The notes under the pieces: model-generated
Told to the model about the DNA's origin: nothing
The model's database searches: none
Seen by the model: the letters and a program-made list of their open reading frames with translations, nothing else
Origin: CACIAM-69d sp001698445
GTDB taxonomy: Bacteria; Cyanobacteriota; Cyanobacteriia; CACIAM-69d
Assembly (NCBI RefSeq): GCF_043235035.1
Contig: NZ_JAZAQF010000012.1
Coordinates: 124,001 to 188,000, forward strand
Direction: 5' to 3'
Length of the DNA stretch: 64,000 nucleotides
In this document: piece by piece, positions 27,223 to 35,799 of the stretch
Position numbering within the stretch: the first letter of the stretch is position 1
Layout: each line of letters begins with the position of its first letter
Made by a program: the position numbers and the translations under genes

Positions 27223-29289
27223 TTACCCCAAATCGGTCGCCCAGCAAAGGGCTTCTGCATCCACTAAGCGCTGTCGCAAACTGGCCACCAGCGATCGCGC
27301 CTGATATTCATACATGGCGCAAACCATGGGCGGCTCGCCCGCTTCCACCAAGGTGGGCAACCGCTGAAACAGCGATCGCGCATGGGCCAAGCTGCACCCT
27401 GTGATGCGGGCGATCGCGTTGGCCCCTTCAAAATCCGCTTGGGGACTGGCGGAATGCAACCGCACACACCACGATCGAGGAGCCAGCTCGCCCCGTTCAA
27501 TCCGCCGCAAACCTTCAATGGAAGCCAACACCACCAGGCGATCGCCCGATCGCAAGTGGCGATCGAGGCGCGGAAAGTCCAATTCCCCATCTGCCAACAC
27601 CTTGCGGCCCACCCGCTCATGCAACAGCGGCACAGCGCCATAGCCACAGGCAAACTCCGCCAGCAGCAAACCCACTAGGGTATCGCCCGTCTCAATCCGA
27701 TATTCCGCCACCAGCATCGTGGTACGTCCCCAACGATAGAGACTGAGAATATTTTCGCCAAAGGCCGCCCCCGCAAAGGCTTCCGCCGCCAGGGCATAGG
27801 CGCAAAGCACCTGCGCATCGGGCAACAGCCCCACCAAGGTATCGCTAAAGGCGCGATCGAACGTGCGAATCACCAACCCCGTCGAGAGCGACGCTTGGCG
27901 CACCATCAACGCCATTTCCAAGTTGGCAATTTCGTCATCGGTGGCAAAGACGATCGACTTAGCCCGCTCCAGTTCCACCCGATCCAGCGTATCCGGCAAC
28001 TTACCCACCATCAGCGGCAAATCGCCCAAGGTATTGTCATCCAAGCCCTGGCGCGTCAGCCCTGCCACCGACTGCCCAGACTGCAACAGCAGGCGGGCAA
28101 TTTGCTGGCCCACCTGCCCCATGCCCACCACCAGCACATGATCCTTGTCCGGCAGGCGGGGGCGACTGGGGGAAAACCGCAGCCGCAACGACAACAGCCG
28201 CTCCGTCAGCAGCGCATAGAGCACGCCCACCAGACCCGTGCCCACCACCGTCAGACTAAACCCAAACAAGCGCAACCAGCGAGGCACAGCACTGGCCTGG
28301 GCAGGATCGCCAAACAAATCGGCATAGCCCCCCAGTAACAACAAAGCCGTGTTGCAAAAGGCATCAAACCAATCGCGATAGGGCGAGTAGTGCCGCAAAA
28401 TCACGGTTCCCAGCAGCAGCAAGCCCAGCACGGCTCCGGCGTAGATTAGGGCAATTTGCAACAGCCGACTGCGATGCAGGAGCGATCGCGTAGCTTGCTG
28501 GAGTGATTGCAACAGTTGCCAACGCGGTGTCGATCGCGGGGTCGTCGTCAGCATCGGCCGCGACGGGTGGAAGGTAGCAGTGGCTTCCCACTCGTGCCAA
28601 CGGCCCCCGCGCCGCATTTCCACATAGGCCACCCAATCACCAGGTCGCAAGGGTTCCATGGTGCCAGACCCATAGAGCAGCGGATCCGGCGGCAGGGGCA
28701 AGGGGCCAGTCCAGTGACCCAAAATCAGGCGCGATCGATTGTTGAGATTCGCGGGAATGTCCCCCAACCAAGGATCATCCGCCTGGAGGGAGCGCTGGCG
28801 CACCCGATAGGCCACGCCGTTGATTTCAAAGGCCCCGATCGTCTGATCCTGCAACGCGGCCAGGGCAAAGGCCATAGCAGACAACCGAGAAGGCTCGAAG
28901 GCCACAAAGTTGCCAAATTGCCGAGCCAGCAAGTCATTCAAGTGGGGACGGTTGGAGCGCACCACCAGCCGCACCGCCGGATTCAGCAACCGCGCCGCCA
29001 AAGCCGCCTTTAGGTTAATTCGGTCATCCCCAGCCAGCAGCAAAATGGCTCGACAATCGGCAATCCCCGCCTGCTGCAAAATGCACGATCGACAAAAATC
29101 CCCCTCAATCACCTGTTCCAGCATGGCGGGCAAATCCGGCACATCCCACCCGCTTGGAATCGTGCGTTCGATCGCCCGGACTCGCACCCCAAAATTCGCC
29201 AAGGCCGCGACACAATGTTGTCCTAAATTGCCTAACCCACAAACCAAGAAACCGTCAGACAGCACCGTTTGCATCTGCGAATTTTGCAT
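27223..29289 (-). CDS. Potassium-channel-like protein, RCK-TM-pore-TM-RCK
   Basis: This 688-residue protein has a Rossmann/TrkA-N domain at the N-terminus (LVCGLGNLGQHCVAAL, about 13-130) with a TrkA-C-like segment, two membrane helices (about 268-292 and 338-365) flanking a short pore loop, and a second TrkA-N domain (VLVVGMGQVGQQIARLLL, about 384-500) with a C-terminal region. The arrangement suits a ligand-gated cation channel with NAD or nucleotide-sensing RCK domains. The pore reads LLLGGYADLFGD where a K+ channel has T(V/I)GYGD, so the selectivity filter has Ala for the second Gly. Whether it conducts is uncertain. ATG 29274 is an alternative start. Confidence 0.82.
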   Translation of the reverse strand: MQNSQMQTVLSDGFLVCGLGNLGQHCVAALANFGVRVRAIERTIPSGWDVPDLPAMLEQVIEGDFCRSCILQQAGIADCRAILLLAGDDRINLKAALAARLLNPAVRLVVRSNRPHLNDLLARQFGNFVAFEPSRLSAMAFALAALQDQTIGAFEINGVAYRVRQRSLQADDPWLGDIPANLNNRSRLILGHWTGPLPLPPDPLLYGSGTMEPLRPGDWVAYVEMRRGGRWHEWEATATFHPSRPMLTTTPRSTPRWQLLQSLQQATRSLLHRSRLLQIALIYAGAVLGLLLLGTVILRHYSPYRDWFDAFCNTALLLLGGYADLFGDPAQASAVPRWLRLFGFSLTVVGTGLVGVLYALLTERLLSLRLRFSPSRPRLPDKDHVLVVGMGQVGQQIARLLLQSGQSVAGLTRQGLDDNTLGDLPLMVGKLPDTLDRVELERAKSIVFATDDEIANLEMALMVRQASLSTGLVIRTFDRAFSDTLVGLLPDAQVLCAYALAAEAFAGAAFGENILSLYRWGRTTMLVAEYRIETGDTLVGLLLAEFACGYGAVPLLHERVGRKVLADGELDFPRLDRHLRSGDRLVVLASIEGLRRIERGELAPRSWCVRLHSASPQADFEGANAIARITGCSLAHARSLFQRLPTLVEAGEPPMVCAMYEYQARSLVASLRQRLVDAEALCWATDLG

Positions 29290-29332
29290 CTGCCAATTTC
29301 GTACCCACCAACACTGTAGAACAGGCGATTAA

Positions 29333-29968
29333 TCAACCGTCGCCCCACCGAATCTCTTCATAGATCATGGCGAGTGTGTCTGAAAAATCCAAGCTTTGTA
29401 GTGCAAATGATACTTCCGACAATGAGCGCTGTTGCTCATCGGCGGTCAGGGTTTTGGGATCAAAGTCGATCGCCCCGTAACGGGTTAGTTCCCAGCAATT
29501 CGGCGCAGCACCCTCGGGCCGATAGTAGCGATCGAGAGCCGGGCGATCGCTGCTAATCAACACATATTCCTTAAGGGATTCCATCCGCGCGTATTGTTGA
29601 AACTTTTGGTCGCGATCGAACTCAGCGGTTCCGGGCGACAGCACTTCCACAATCAAGCAGGGATATTGAATGGCTTGGCGCGATCGCAAGTCCCGAGGAT
29701 CGCAACTCACCACCAAATCAGGATAGAAAAAGGGCCCTTTTTCCGAAACGTAAACCTGCACTTCGCTGATGAACGCTCAGCAGGATGTACCTCGGAGGTG
29801 ACGCTTGAGCGCAATGACAAAATTCCCGGTGATCGTATTGTGATCCAGCGTGCTATCAGCCCGGGCATAGACTCGACCATTGAGGTATTCATGCCGCCAT
29901 GGTTGTTGTGCTTCCCAAGCGAGAAATTCTGCGGGAGAAAGATAGCGGGAATCCATTGCATCAATCAT
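29333..29968 (-). pseudogene. Uma2-family gene broken by an in-frame TGA
   Basis: Two open segments, 29777-29968 and up to 29761, are in the same frame (start bases differ by 207). Together they read as one Uma2 protein: MDSRYLSPAEFLAWEAQQ and HEYLNGRVYARADSTLDHN before the break, FISEVQVYVSEKGPFFYPD and VVSCDPRD, CLIVEVLSPGT after it. The only interruption is TGA at 29779-29777, directly after codons for RGTSC. The intact relative at 53597-54148 has Arg at that place (NSDCRF), so CGA to TGA is the likely change. No frameshift is needed. Catalytic Asp and E-x-V positions are otherwise intact, so the lesion is recent, a sequencing error or read through. Confidence 0.85.
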
Positions 29969-30002
29969 GGCCGGACTGACAGGCTGGATTATTGATGGGG
30001 TT

Positions 30003-30156
30003 AGGGGGTGTCGTCATTTCTGAATGTCTCTCGATGCGAGGCTGAAACAGTTGATTTCCCGTACCTCAATCGTCGTAACAAGGGGCTTAAGCCCCTTGCC
30101 CCCCACGATCCGCTAACAGCAGAATCAGGGTTTCAGGCGATTTGACGACAGTCCCT
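30003..30156. mobile_element. MITE-like element, long variant of the 133-bp family
   Basis: The palindrome CAAGGGGCTTAAGCCCCTTG is at 30079-30098. The ends match as inverted repeats: AGGGGGTGTCGTCA (30003-30016) against AGGGACTGTCGTCA (complement of 30143-30156), two mismatches in 14. At 154 bp it is longer than its 133-bp relatives; the extra length is left of the core (76 bp against 58). It starts ten bases after the glcF stop. Confidence 0.7.
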
Positions 30157-30165
30157 AAACCCAGT

Positions 30166-31569
30166 CTAGCGATCGCCCTTTGGCCATGCTTCACCCCGCA
30201 TGGCGCGATCGAGCAGTTCGATCGGGTGCAAAACCGGCACAGTTTTATCTTGCAATCCTAGGTGTTTTTGAATTTGCAAGGAACAACCCGGATTCGGTGA
30301 GGCGATCGCGTCGGCTCCCGTGTTGGTCAGGTTTTGCACCTTCAGTTCGCCCAGCTCGTCAGCGATTTCCGGTTGCAGCAGGTTATAGATCCCGGCGCTG
30401 CCGCAGCAGAGTTGCGAATCGATCGGCTCGCGCAGGGTCACGCCGGGAATTTGCCGCAACAGGTCGCGCGGTGGGGCGCTGATTTTTTGGCCGTGCAACA
30501 GGTGGCAAGCGTCGTGATAAACCAGCGTCACCGGCTCCGGGGCGATCGGCTGGAGCGGCGCAATCCAACCCACTTCCGCAAAAAATTCGTGGATGTCGCG
30601 CACTTTTTCCACAAAGGCAGCAGCCCGATCGCGGTATTGCGGATCGTCTTGCAGGATGTGGCCGTATTCCTTGAGCGTGTGCCCACAACCGGCGGCGTTG
30701 ATGATGATGTAGTCTACGTTGGTGTCCGCGAAGGCATCGATCATCTGGCGGGCGATCGCCTGGGCCTGGTTGGTTTGGCCCTGGTGGGCGGGCAGGGCCG
30801 AGCAGCAACCCTGGCTGGGCGGAATCACCACCTCGCAACCGTTGGCCGTCAACGCCCGCAGGGTGGCGGCGTTCACCCCGCTAAAGAGGGCGCGCTGCAC
30901 GCAACCAAGAATCATCCCCACCCGATAGCGCTGGGTTCCTTGGGCGGGAATGGTTTCGGGAAAGTCGCGGCTGAGGGTGTCCCAGCTCAGGCGCGGCAAA
31001 ATTTCTTCCATGGCCGCCAGGTTGGGCAGCCATTTTTTCAGCAGGCCGGTCGATCGCACCAGGGTTTGCAAGCCCGACTGTTGATAGAGCAACAGGAACG
31101 GCATCAGCAGTTTTAGGCGATCGGGATAGGGAAAAATCTGGAAAATCAGCGTCCGCAGGGCCTGTTCCGGTAGCGATCGGGGCACGTTGCGTTCCACCTG
31201 CGGTCGGGTGGCGCTGATCAGTTGGTCATATTTCACCCCGGACGGGCAGGTGGTGACGCAGGCCAGGCAACCTAAGCAGGTGTCGAAGTGTTGGGCGGTG
31301 GTGCGATCGAGCTGGGCGGTTCCTTCGTTGATCGCATCCATCAGATAGATGCGGCCGCGGGGCGAGTCGGTTTCCTTACCCAACACGCGGTAGCTGGGAC
31401 AGGTCGAAAGGCAAAACCCGCAATGGACACAGGAATCGATCAGCTTGGGGTTTGGCGGCGAGTCGGGGTCAAAGCCCGATCGCTCACCGGCGGCCAGTTC
31501 ACCCAAGTGGGGGTTTTGGGCCAGAAAGTTGCTCTCTTTGGCGGGAATCGGGCGATCGCTCGTTTGCAT
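30166..31569 (-). CDS. glcF: Glycolate dehydrogenase iron-sulfur subunit GlcF
   Basis: GlcF is the electron-transfer subunit of membrane-associated glycolate dehydrogenase, which oxidises the photorespiratory product glycolate to glyoxylate. Two 4Fe-4S motifs are present: CVHCGFCLSTCP (about 46-57) and CLGCLACVTTCP (about 98-109). Two CCG domains follow (QGCCSALPAHQG and QLCCGSAGIYNLLQP), as in heterodisulfide-reductase-like subunits. ATG 31569 was chosen; the longer frame begins at a TTG (31590). It follows glcE on the same strand with 143 bp between. No GlcD gene is adjacent, so the FAD subunit may be GlcE alone or be completed elsewhere. Confidence 0.9.
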   Translation of the reverse strand: MQTSDRPIPAKESNFLAQNPHLGELAAGERSGFDPDSPPNPKLIDSCVHCGFCLSTCPSYRVLGKETDSPRGRIYLMDAINEGTAQLDRTTAQHFDTCLGCLACVTTCPSGVKYDQLISATRPQVERNVPRSLPEQALRTLIFQIFPYPDRLKLLMPFLLLYQQSGLQTLVRSTGLLKKWLPNLAAMEEILPRLSWDTLSRDFPETIPAQGTQRYRVGMILGCVQRALFSGVNAATLRALTANGCEVVIPPSQGCCSALPAHQGQTNQAQAIARQMIDAFADTNVDYIIINAAGCGHTLKEYGHILQDDPQYRDRAAAFVEKVRDIHEFFAEVGWIAPLQPIAPEPVTLVYHDACHLLHGQKISAPPRDLLRQIPGVTLREPIDSQLCCGSAGIYNLLQPEIADELGELKVQNLTNTGADAIASPNPGCSLQIQKHLGLQDKTVPVLHPIELLDRAMRGEAWPKGDR

Positions 31570-31685
31570 GGGTCGGTGGGGTGAAACCAATTAGGCGATG
31601 GCAATGATCTGGCGACGTTCGATCGGCTGGTACTGCTCGATCTCCCCTCCCAGCACCCTGATTCCACCGTTCGCGAATCGTGGGA

Positions 31686-31710
31686 GCAAGGGGCTTGAGC
31701 ACCTTGTCTG
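31686..31710. repeat. Core relic of the CAAGGGGCTTAAGCCCCTTG family
   Basis: GCAAGGGGCTTGAGCACCTTGTCTG lies in the glcE-glcF spacer, differing from the family core at two positions. No arms or terminal repeats were recognised. Confidence 0.7.
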
Positions 31711-31733
31711 GGGGGTGGGAACGATCGCGCGGG

Positions 31734-33032
31734 CTAAACCACGAATCGGCCAGGATTCAGGAGCTGGTGCGGATCGAACTGCTGTTTTATTTTCCCCATT
31801 AGGGCCAGGGCAGAACCGCGATCGCCCCAGCGATCCGATTGCTTAAACTGATGGGTCAGTTCAGGGGGCACTTGCAGCAGCGTCAAAAATCCCTGCGCCG
31901 CTTCGCAGGCAGCCCGCAATTGCCGAATCCAACGGGAAGTGCGCAGCCAGTCGCCCTCGATCGCCCCGAGGCTGGCCCAACCGAGGCCGCTGCTGGCGTG
32001 GATTTGCCCTTGGCTGATCGGGCCGTTGGCCAGGCGATCGAGCAGGGCCGGGGCCGCCGTGGGCAATGCACCAAACTTAAGCGTGATCGGGCGATCACCT
32101 GCGGGGGTAGTGCTGGCGGCGCGGCTGGCTTGCCAAAAATCTGCCTCCTCCAGTGCGCTCAACACCCGGGATTGCAAGCCCAACTGCTCGGCCAGGGCGA
32201 TCGAGCGGCGCACCTGTTCCGCCACACTGGGCGCAACGCTGCCAAACCGCAGGGCCAAGCCCACCGCCCGCTCCGGCAGGGCCGGGTTGCCCCAAACCCA
32301 ATCCAGGGCGATCGGGGTGAGGGTGGAATTGCGTAGGCCTTGGGCTGCCTGGGCCAGGGCCGGGCAATCACCCCACAGCAACAGGGTTTGGCACTGTTCG
32401 GGAATCGGGTAAGTCCGCACGGTCAGGGTCGCCAACAGGCCCAGCGTGCCAAAGGAACCGGTAAACAGCTTCATCAGGTCATAGCCCGCCACGTTTTTGA
32501 CCACGCGACCGCCGGCTTTGGCGATTTGCCCATCCCAACGGACGATCGACAGGCCCAACAGCAAATCCCGAATACCGCCGTAGCGTTGGCGCAGGGAACC
32601 CGTGTCCGCCGTGGCCACAATGCCGCCCAGGGTGGCCGTTTCCGCAAAGGCCGGGTCGATCGGCAACCACTGACCCGAGGGAGCCAAGGCCGCTTGCAGA
32701 TCCCGCAGTTTCATGCCCGCTTCCACGGTGGCCACCAAGTCCGCCTCGTCATGCATCACCAGGCGATCGAGCCGACCCAATCCCACGGGTAGCACCGATC
32801 CTTTCGGAACATTGCCCCAAGCCAACTTGCTGCCACTGCCGAAGGGGGCGATCGGCTGGCGTTGGGCCGCGCAGGCCGCCATCACCTCGGCTAACTGCTC
32901 GATCGACTCGGGCATCACCGCCGGGCGAGCCAACTGACCGATCGACCGATCAATTAACTGACCGATCGATGGATCTAATAAATCATTTAAATCATTGGGA
33001 TCATTCAGATCGTTTGGATCGATCGCACGCAT
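31734..33032 (-). CDS. glcE: Glycolate oxidase FAD-binding subunit, GlcE-like
   Basis: This is an FAD-binding oxidoreductase of the GlcE/GlcD type, 432 residues. FAD-binding type-4 features are seen: QPIAPFGSGSKLAWGNVP, DPAFAETATLGGIVATADTG and GGRVVKNVAGYDLMKLFTGS. The start at ATG 33032 is preferred to 33107 because the extra 25 codons would be read from a 10-bp tandem repeat, and GAGG precedes 33032. The first residues encode an Asp/Asn-Pro-Leu repeat (DPNDLNDPNDLNDLLDP), itself repetitive in the DNA. It is upstream of glcF, so the pair forms a glycolate oxidation operon. Confidence 0.88.
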   Translation of the reverse strand: MRAIDPNDLNDPNDLNDLLDPSIGQLIDRSIGQLARPAVMPESIEQLAEVMAACAAQRQPIAPFGSGSKLAWGNVPKGSVLPVGLGRLDRLVMHDEADLVATVEAGMKLRDLQAALAPSGQWLPIDPAFAETATLGGIVATADTGSLRQRYGGIRDLLLGLSIVRWDGQIAKAGGRVVKNVAGYDLMKLFTGSFGTLGLLATLTVRTYPIPEQCQTLLLWGDCPALAQAAQGLRNSTLTPIALDWVWGNPALPERAVGLALRFGSVAPSVAEQVRRSIALAEQLGLQSRVLSALEEADFWQASRAASTTPAGDRPITLKFGALPTAAPALLDRLANGPISQGQIHASSGLGWASLGAIEGDWLRTSRWIRQLRAACEAAQGFLTLLQVPPELTHQFKQSDRWGDRGSALALMGKIKQQFDPHQLLNPGRFVV

Positions 33033-33066
33033 CACGGGCCCAACCTCAAGACAATCAGCAATTGAT

Positions 33067-33116
33067 TTGAAATACGTTGAAATATGTTGAAATACCTTGA
33101 AATGCATTGAAAATGC
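33067..33116. repeat. 10-bp tandem repeat, five copies
   Basis: Five units of TTGAAATACG type run from 33067 to 33116, each a single or double change from the next. They lie 35 bp upstream of the glcE start and explain the spurious N-terminal extension of the open frame. Confidence 0.9.
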
Positions 33117-33361
33117 TTTGATCAGGTTTTCTAGAACTCATCCCAGGCAACGGGTTAAATTTAGCCTTAAAAACCACCGAAATTTCCAGAAAGTCAGGGA
33201 CGATGAAGCAAAATCCATCATTCTTCAAGATTGCTGTTTTGCTGTTCCCAGCAACCGTCTCGCATTGGAGCGATCGGGTCGATCGCCCATCAAGTCCCCA
33301 TCGATCATTAACCAATTCTTAAATTATTTACTGAATTGATCGAATGTAATCGATTGAACTA

Positions 33362-33397
33362 ATTGGGCTAATTGGGCTAATTGGGCTAATTGGGCTA
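33362..33397. repeat. 9-bp tandem repeat, four copies
   Basis: Four perfect copies of ATTGGGCTA. A similar unit (TGGGCTAATT, 10 bp) recurs at 52031-52060, suggesting related seeds. Confidence 0.9.
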
Positions 33398-33572
33398 GTT
33401 AGATGAATCCCGAGGCCAATCCGATCCGAATTCAGTTCCCCTGCTTGCGCCGATCGCTGCCAAGTGTGGTGAACCCATCTTCTCGGGCGGTGGGCACGTC
33501 TGTCCGGTTATGAAAAACGCCGCCTAGACTGGAAAACAAGTGACCAAACCCTCATGATAAGGAAATTCGCCC

Positions 33573-34157
33573 ATGAATGCGCCGTCTAAGGCCGGTCGTT
33601 GGCTGGCGGGTACTGTTTTGACCCTGTTGCTGGTGGTGGGCGGTTGTGTGGCCCTCAACGATCGCAGTGATCGCGGCCCGGCTCCCAGTCCCACGCCGAC
33701 CACGGTGGTCGATCGCTCCGTTGATCAGTCCACCGATCGTAGTTCCGATCGTCAATCGCCCAAACCCAGCCCCAGCGTCAGCCCCTCGCCCATTGATAAA
33801 AAGCCAGTGGCGGGCGGCAAGCTGAATAAGTATTTCCCGAAAACTAGCGATGGCTACAGCCTAGTTTTCCAACAGGAAAAGAAAGGATTTGCGGAAGCCA
33901 AACTGAAGAAATCAGGCGAAGAAGTGGCCAAGTTGTCGATTAATGACTTGGCGAACAATGCGAGCGGCCTCAGCAAATTCCAAAACAGCGATGATGACAT
34001 TGACGGCTATCCTGCCGTTCAAGTGGGCAAAAACCAAACGGCTGTCTTGGTGGGCGATCGCTATCAGGTGAAGGTGCAGTCTACGACGCTCAAGACGAGC
34101 GATCGAGAAGACTGGATTGAGAAATTTAATCTCTCAGGCTTGGCCCGTTTGAAGTAG
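33573..34157 (+). CDS. Putative lipoprotein with Ser/Pro linker
   Basis: A signal peptide with a lipobox (TVLTLLLVVGGC, Cys at about 25) is followed by a Ser/Pro/Asp/Arg-rich linker (about 30-80) and a C-terminal domain of about 110 residues (GGKLNKYFPKTSDGYSLVFQ onward). The domain has a PsbP-like flavour (a compact alpha/beta fold with a SDGY-type start) but I cannot assign it. It should be anchored in the plasma or thylakoid membrane, with the domain on the trans side. Repeated GATCG in the DNA (HIP1 half-sites) underlies the SDR/DRS repeats of the linker. It stands alone upstream of the unknown gene at 34432. Confidence 0.75.
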   Translation: MNAPSKAGRWLAGTVLTLLLVVGGCVALNDRSDRGPAPSPTPTTVVDRSVDQSTDRSSDRQSPKPSPSVSPSPIDKKPVAGGKLNKYFPKTSDGYSLVFQQEKKGFAEAKLKKSGEEVAKLSINDLANNASGLSKFQNSDDDIDGYPAVQVGKNQTAVLVGDRYQVKVQSTTLKTSDREDWIEKFNLSGLARLK

Positions 34158-34249
34158 TTGGCTTTTCTATTTTCCGAATTAGCGTTTAATTTGGACTTAG
34201 TAGCATAGCAAGCTTATTTTGATCGGTCAGGTCAAACAGCTATCACCGT

Positions 34250-34287
34250 TGCCTAATCGTTAGGCAGCAATGGGCTGAAGTCCATTG
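34250..34287. repeat. Paired hairpins; divergent core of the palindromic family
   Basis: TGCCTAA-TCG-TTAGGCA (34250-34266) is a perfect hairpin, immediately followed by CAATGGGCTGAAGTCCATTG (34268-34287). The second differs from CAAGGGGCTTAAGCCCCTTG at four of 20 positions. On the opposite strand its flank (TCGTCATAACAA) matches that of the 30-kb copy, so it is an old family member. It may end lipoprotein transcription, although no U-run follows. Confidence 0.6.
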
Positions 34288-34431
34288 TTATGACGACTGA
34301 TTCCGAAACTTTGCCCCCACGATCTAAAACAGTCACGCTATTAGCTTGCGTCTAGCCCTTGCCTAATTTCGGTTGAGCTTGTCGTTTGTTTTTTGTTTGG
34401 AAACCCTGTGTCTTAGTGAGGATCAAAATTC

Positions 34432-35310
34432 ATGGGTAAATCCATTGTGCAATTGGTTGATGAATTGCCCACCAGCGGCATGACCATCACGGTTCTGAAT
34501 GCGTTGGATTTTGTGGTTCCCGGCGAGTGGGACAACTTGATTGGGTTCGATCGCACGATCAAAACCGTCACGGGCGAAGACGATCCGGGCTTAATTTCCC
34601 AAATCAAAGATCGGGCGATCGAGCTTTACAACGACGAAGGCGAGGGCTATCAACGCGCCGTTTGGCTCTATCAAACCGTGGACACGGCCGCAAGTGCCTT
34701 GGGCGCGGCTGCCATGGCCAATAAGGTGGGGCAAGATATTTCGTTTTTGGGCTTTTTGCAAAATTTGACCCCCAAACCCGAAAAGGCCCAAGCGATCGAT
34801 TTAGGAATGAAAATTGTGGTGGAATTGCTGGCCTATTGCCAAATTAATGGCATTCCGGGCGACAGCATTGGCGACTTTTTGGGTTCCTTGGCCGACTACG
34901 GCGGGGAATCCAAAATGCGGATGGCCGCTATGGTTTGCCTGGATGGCTTAGTGCCCTTGGGCCCGAACTTCATCAAAGCGGCCGGCGATTGGATCGGCAG
35001 CGCCACCCAATCAAGCATGGAAGAAAACGAGGCTTTCCGGAATATCCAAAAGATGATTCCGGGCACTGACAAGGTGGCATTTGTTGGCCAGGCGTTCAAC
35101 TCAGTTTCAAGCTGGATGGGGAACTTTGTGAGCGATCGCGGTCTCAGCCCCCAAACGGTTCTGCAACACCTGCAAGGTTTTGTGGATATTGCCGATGACA
35201 AGCTGGATTATGTTGGTGCATTTTTGGACATGAGCACCAATTATTACTATCACACGGGTGTCCAAACGGTTGCCAAGCGCCTGATCGATCGCGCCTATGC
35301 TGAAATTTAG
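34432..35310 (+). CDS. Uncharacterised soluble helical protein
   Basis: I do not recognise this 292-residue protein. It is acidic and probably mostly helical, with no signal peptide or certain membrane segment. Short repeated Gly/Ala-rich helices (AASALGAAAMANKVGQDISF, FIKAAGDWIGSATQSSMEEN) could be membrane-active or pore-forming. The N-terminus (MGKSIVQLVDELPTSGMTIT) has no Walker motif. A hairpin with a T-tract follows 140 bp downstream, supporting a single-gene unit. Codon use resembles neighbouring genes and the frame is clean, so it is a real gene. Confidence 0.7.
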   Translation: MGKSIVQLVDELPTSGMTITVLNALDFVVPGEWDNLIGFDRTIKTVTGEDDPGLISQIKDRAIELYNDEGEGYQRAVWLYQTVDTAASALGAAAMANKVGQDISFLGFLQNLTPKPEKAQAIDLGMKIVVELLAYCQINGIPGDSIGDFLGSLADYGGESKMRMAAMVCLDGLVPLGPNFIKAAGDWIGSATQSSMEENEAFRNIQKMIPGTDKVAFVGQAFNSVSSWMGNFVSDRGLSPQTVLQHLQGFVDIADDKLDYVGAFLDMSTNYYYHTGVQTVAKRLIDRAYAEI

Positions 35311-35450
35311 CGTTTGAACTGGATTTGCTGAATTCAAGCAACGATTGATTTTGGTTGGTTTTTTACTAATCACTTGATTAAAAATCACCTAATTAAACGT
35401 TGCTCAAATACCAGCCTCCAAAATGTTCAAAAAAACAACACTCAAAAAAT

Positions 35451-35514
35451 GGGGTTGCCAACCTGGAGTCGTGATTCTAATTCATGACATGACTCAGAGC
35501 AGCCCCGCTTTTTG
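35451..35514 (+). terminator. Long bipartite hairpin with T-tract
   Basis: GGGGTTGC (35451-35458) pairs with GCAGCCCC (35499-35506, one G-U), and GTCGTGA inside pairs with TCATGAC (one G-U). GCTTTTTG follows at once. It is a good candidate terminator for the gene ending at 35310. Confidence 0.6.
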
Positions 35515-35540
35515 TTTATATTTTGATTGAATATTTTTAG

Positions 35541-35628
35541 TGGCCCGCAGTGTGGACACTGCCCACTGAATCGTTGCTTCATGGCATCTGCGATATGGTG
35601 TGCCAATTATTTTAGGTAAAGGCTGTAT
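35541..35628 (+). mobile_element. Partial copy of the TTAATTACAGC-ended MITE
   Basis: About 88 bp, ending GGTAAAGGCTGTA, matches the reverse complement of 41830-41918 with about 13 differences, including an unbroken 23-nt identical block around GTTGCTTCATGGCATCTGC. The left end is not recognisable, so this copy is truncated or decayed. Confidence 0.75.
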
Positions 35629-35799
35629 TTAGGTTCAATATTTTTAGGTTGAATATTTTTAGATCGAACTATTTAGATATATGGTTTAAATGCATATTTC
35701 TTGAACACATTTCTTAGACGCATTTCTTGGACGCATTTCTTGGACACATAATTTTGGACGTATGGTTTAGTATTTTGGGAATTTTCCGGAGAATTTTTG
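35629..35799. repeat. AT-rich region with 13-bp tandem repeat
   Basis: Four 13-bp units of ATTTCTTGGACGC type occupy 35696-35747, with a decayed fifth to about 35760. Upstream, GGTT(C/G)AATATTTTTA repeats at 35632-35661. The array stops about 40 bp before the start of the TAXI gene, whose RBS (GGAG) is at 35788. Confidence 0.85.

Larger units (their letters stand above)
33033..33572. other. glcE upstream region with two tandem arrays
   Basis: A 10-bp array (33067-33116) and a 9-bp array (33362-33397) lie between the divergent glcE and lipoprotein genes. Frames across this region are low complexity and are not called. Promoters for both genes should lie here but were not resolved. Confidence 0.5.

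Noticed and set aside
29707..29964. 85-codon minus frame through the broken Uma2 gene, suggesting a frameshift
   Set aside because: The two true segments are already in one frame. Only the TGA separates them, so no frameshift is needed.
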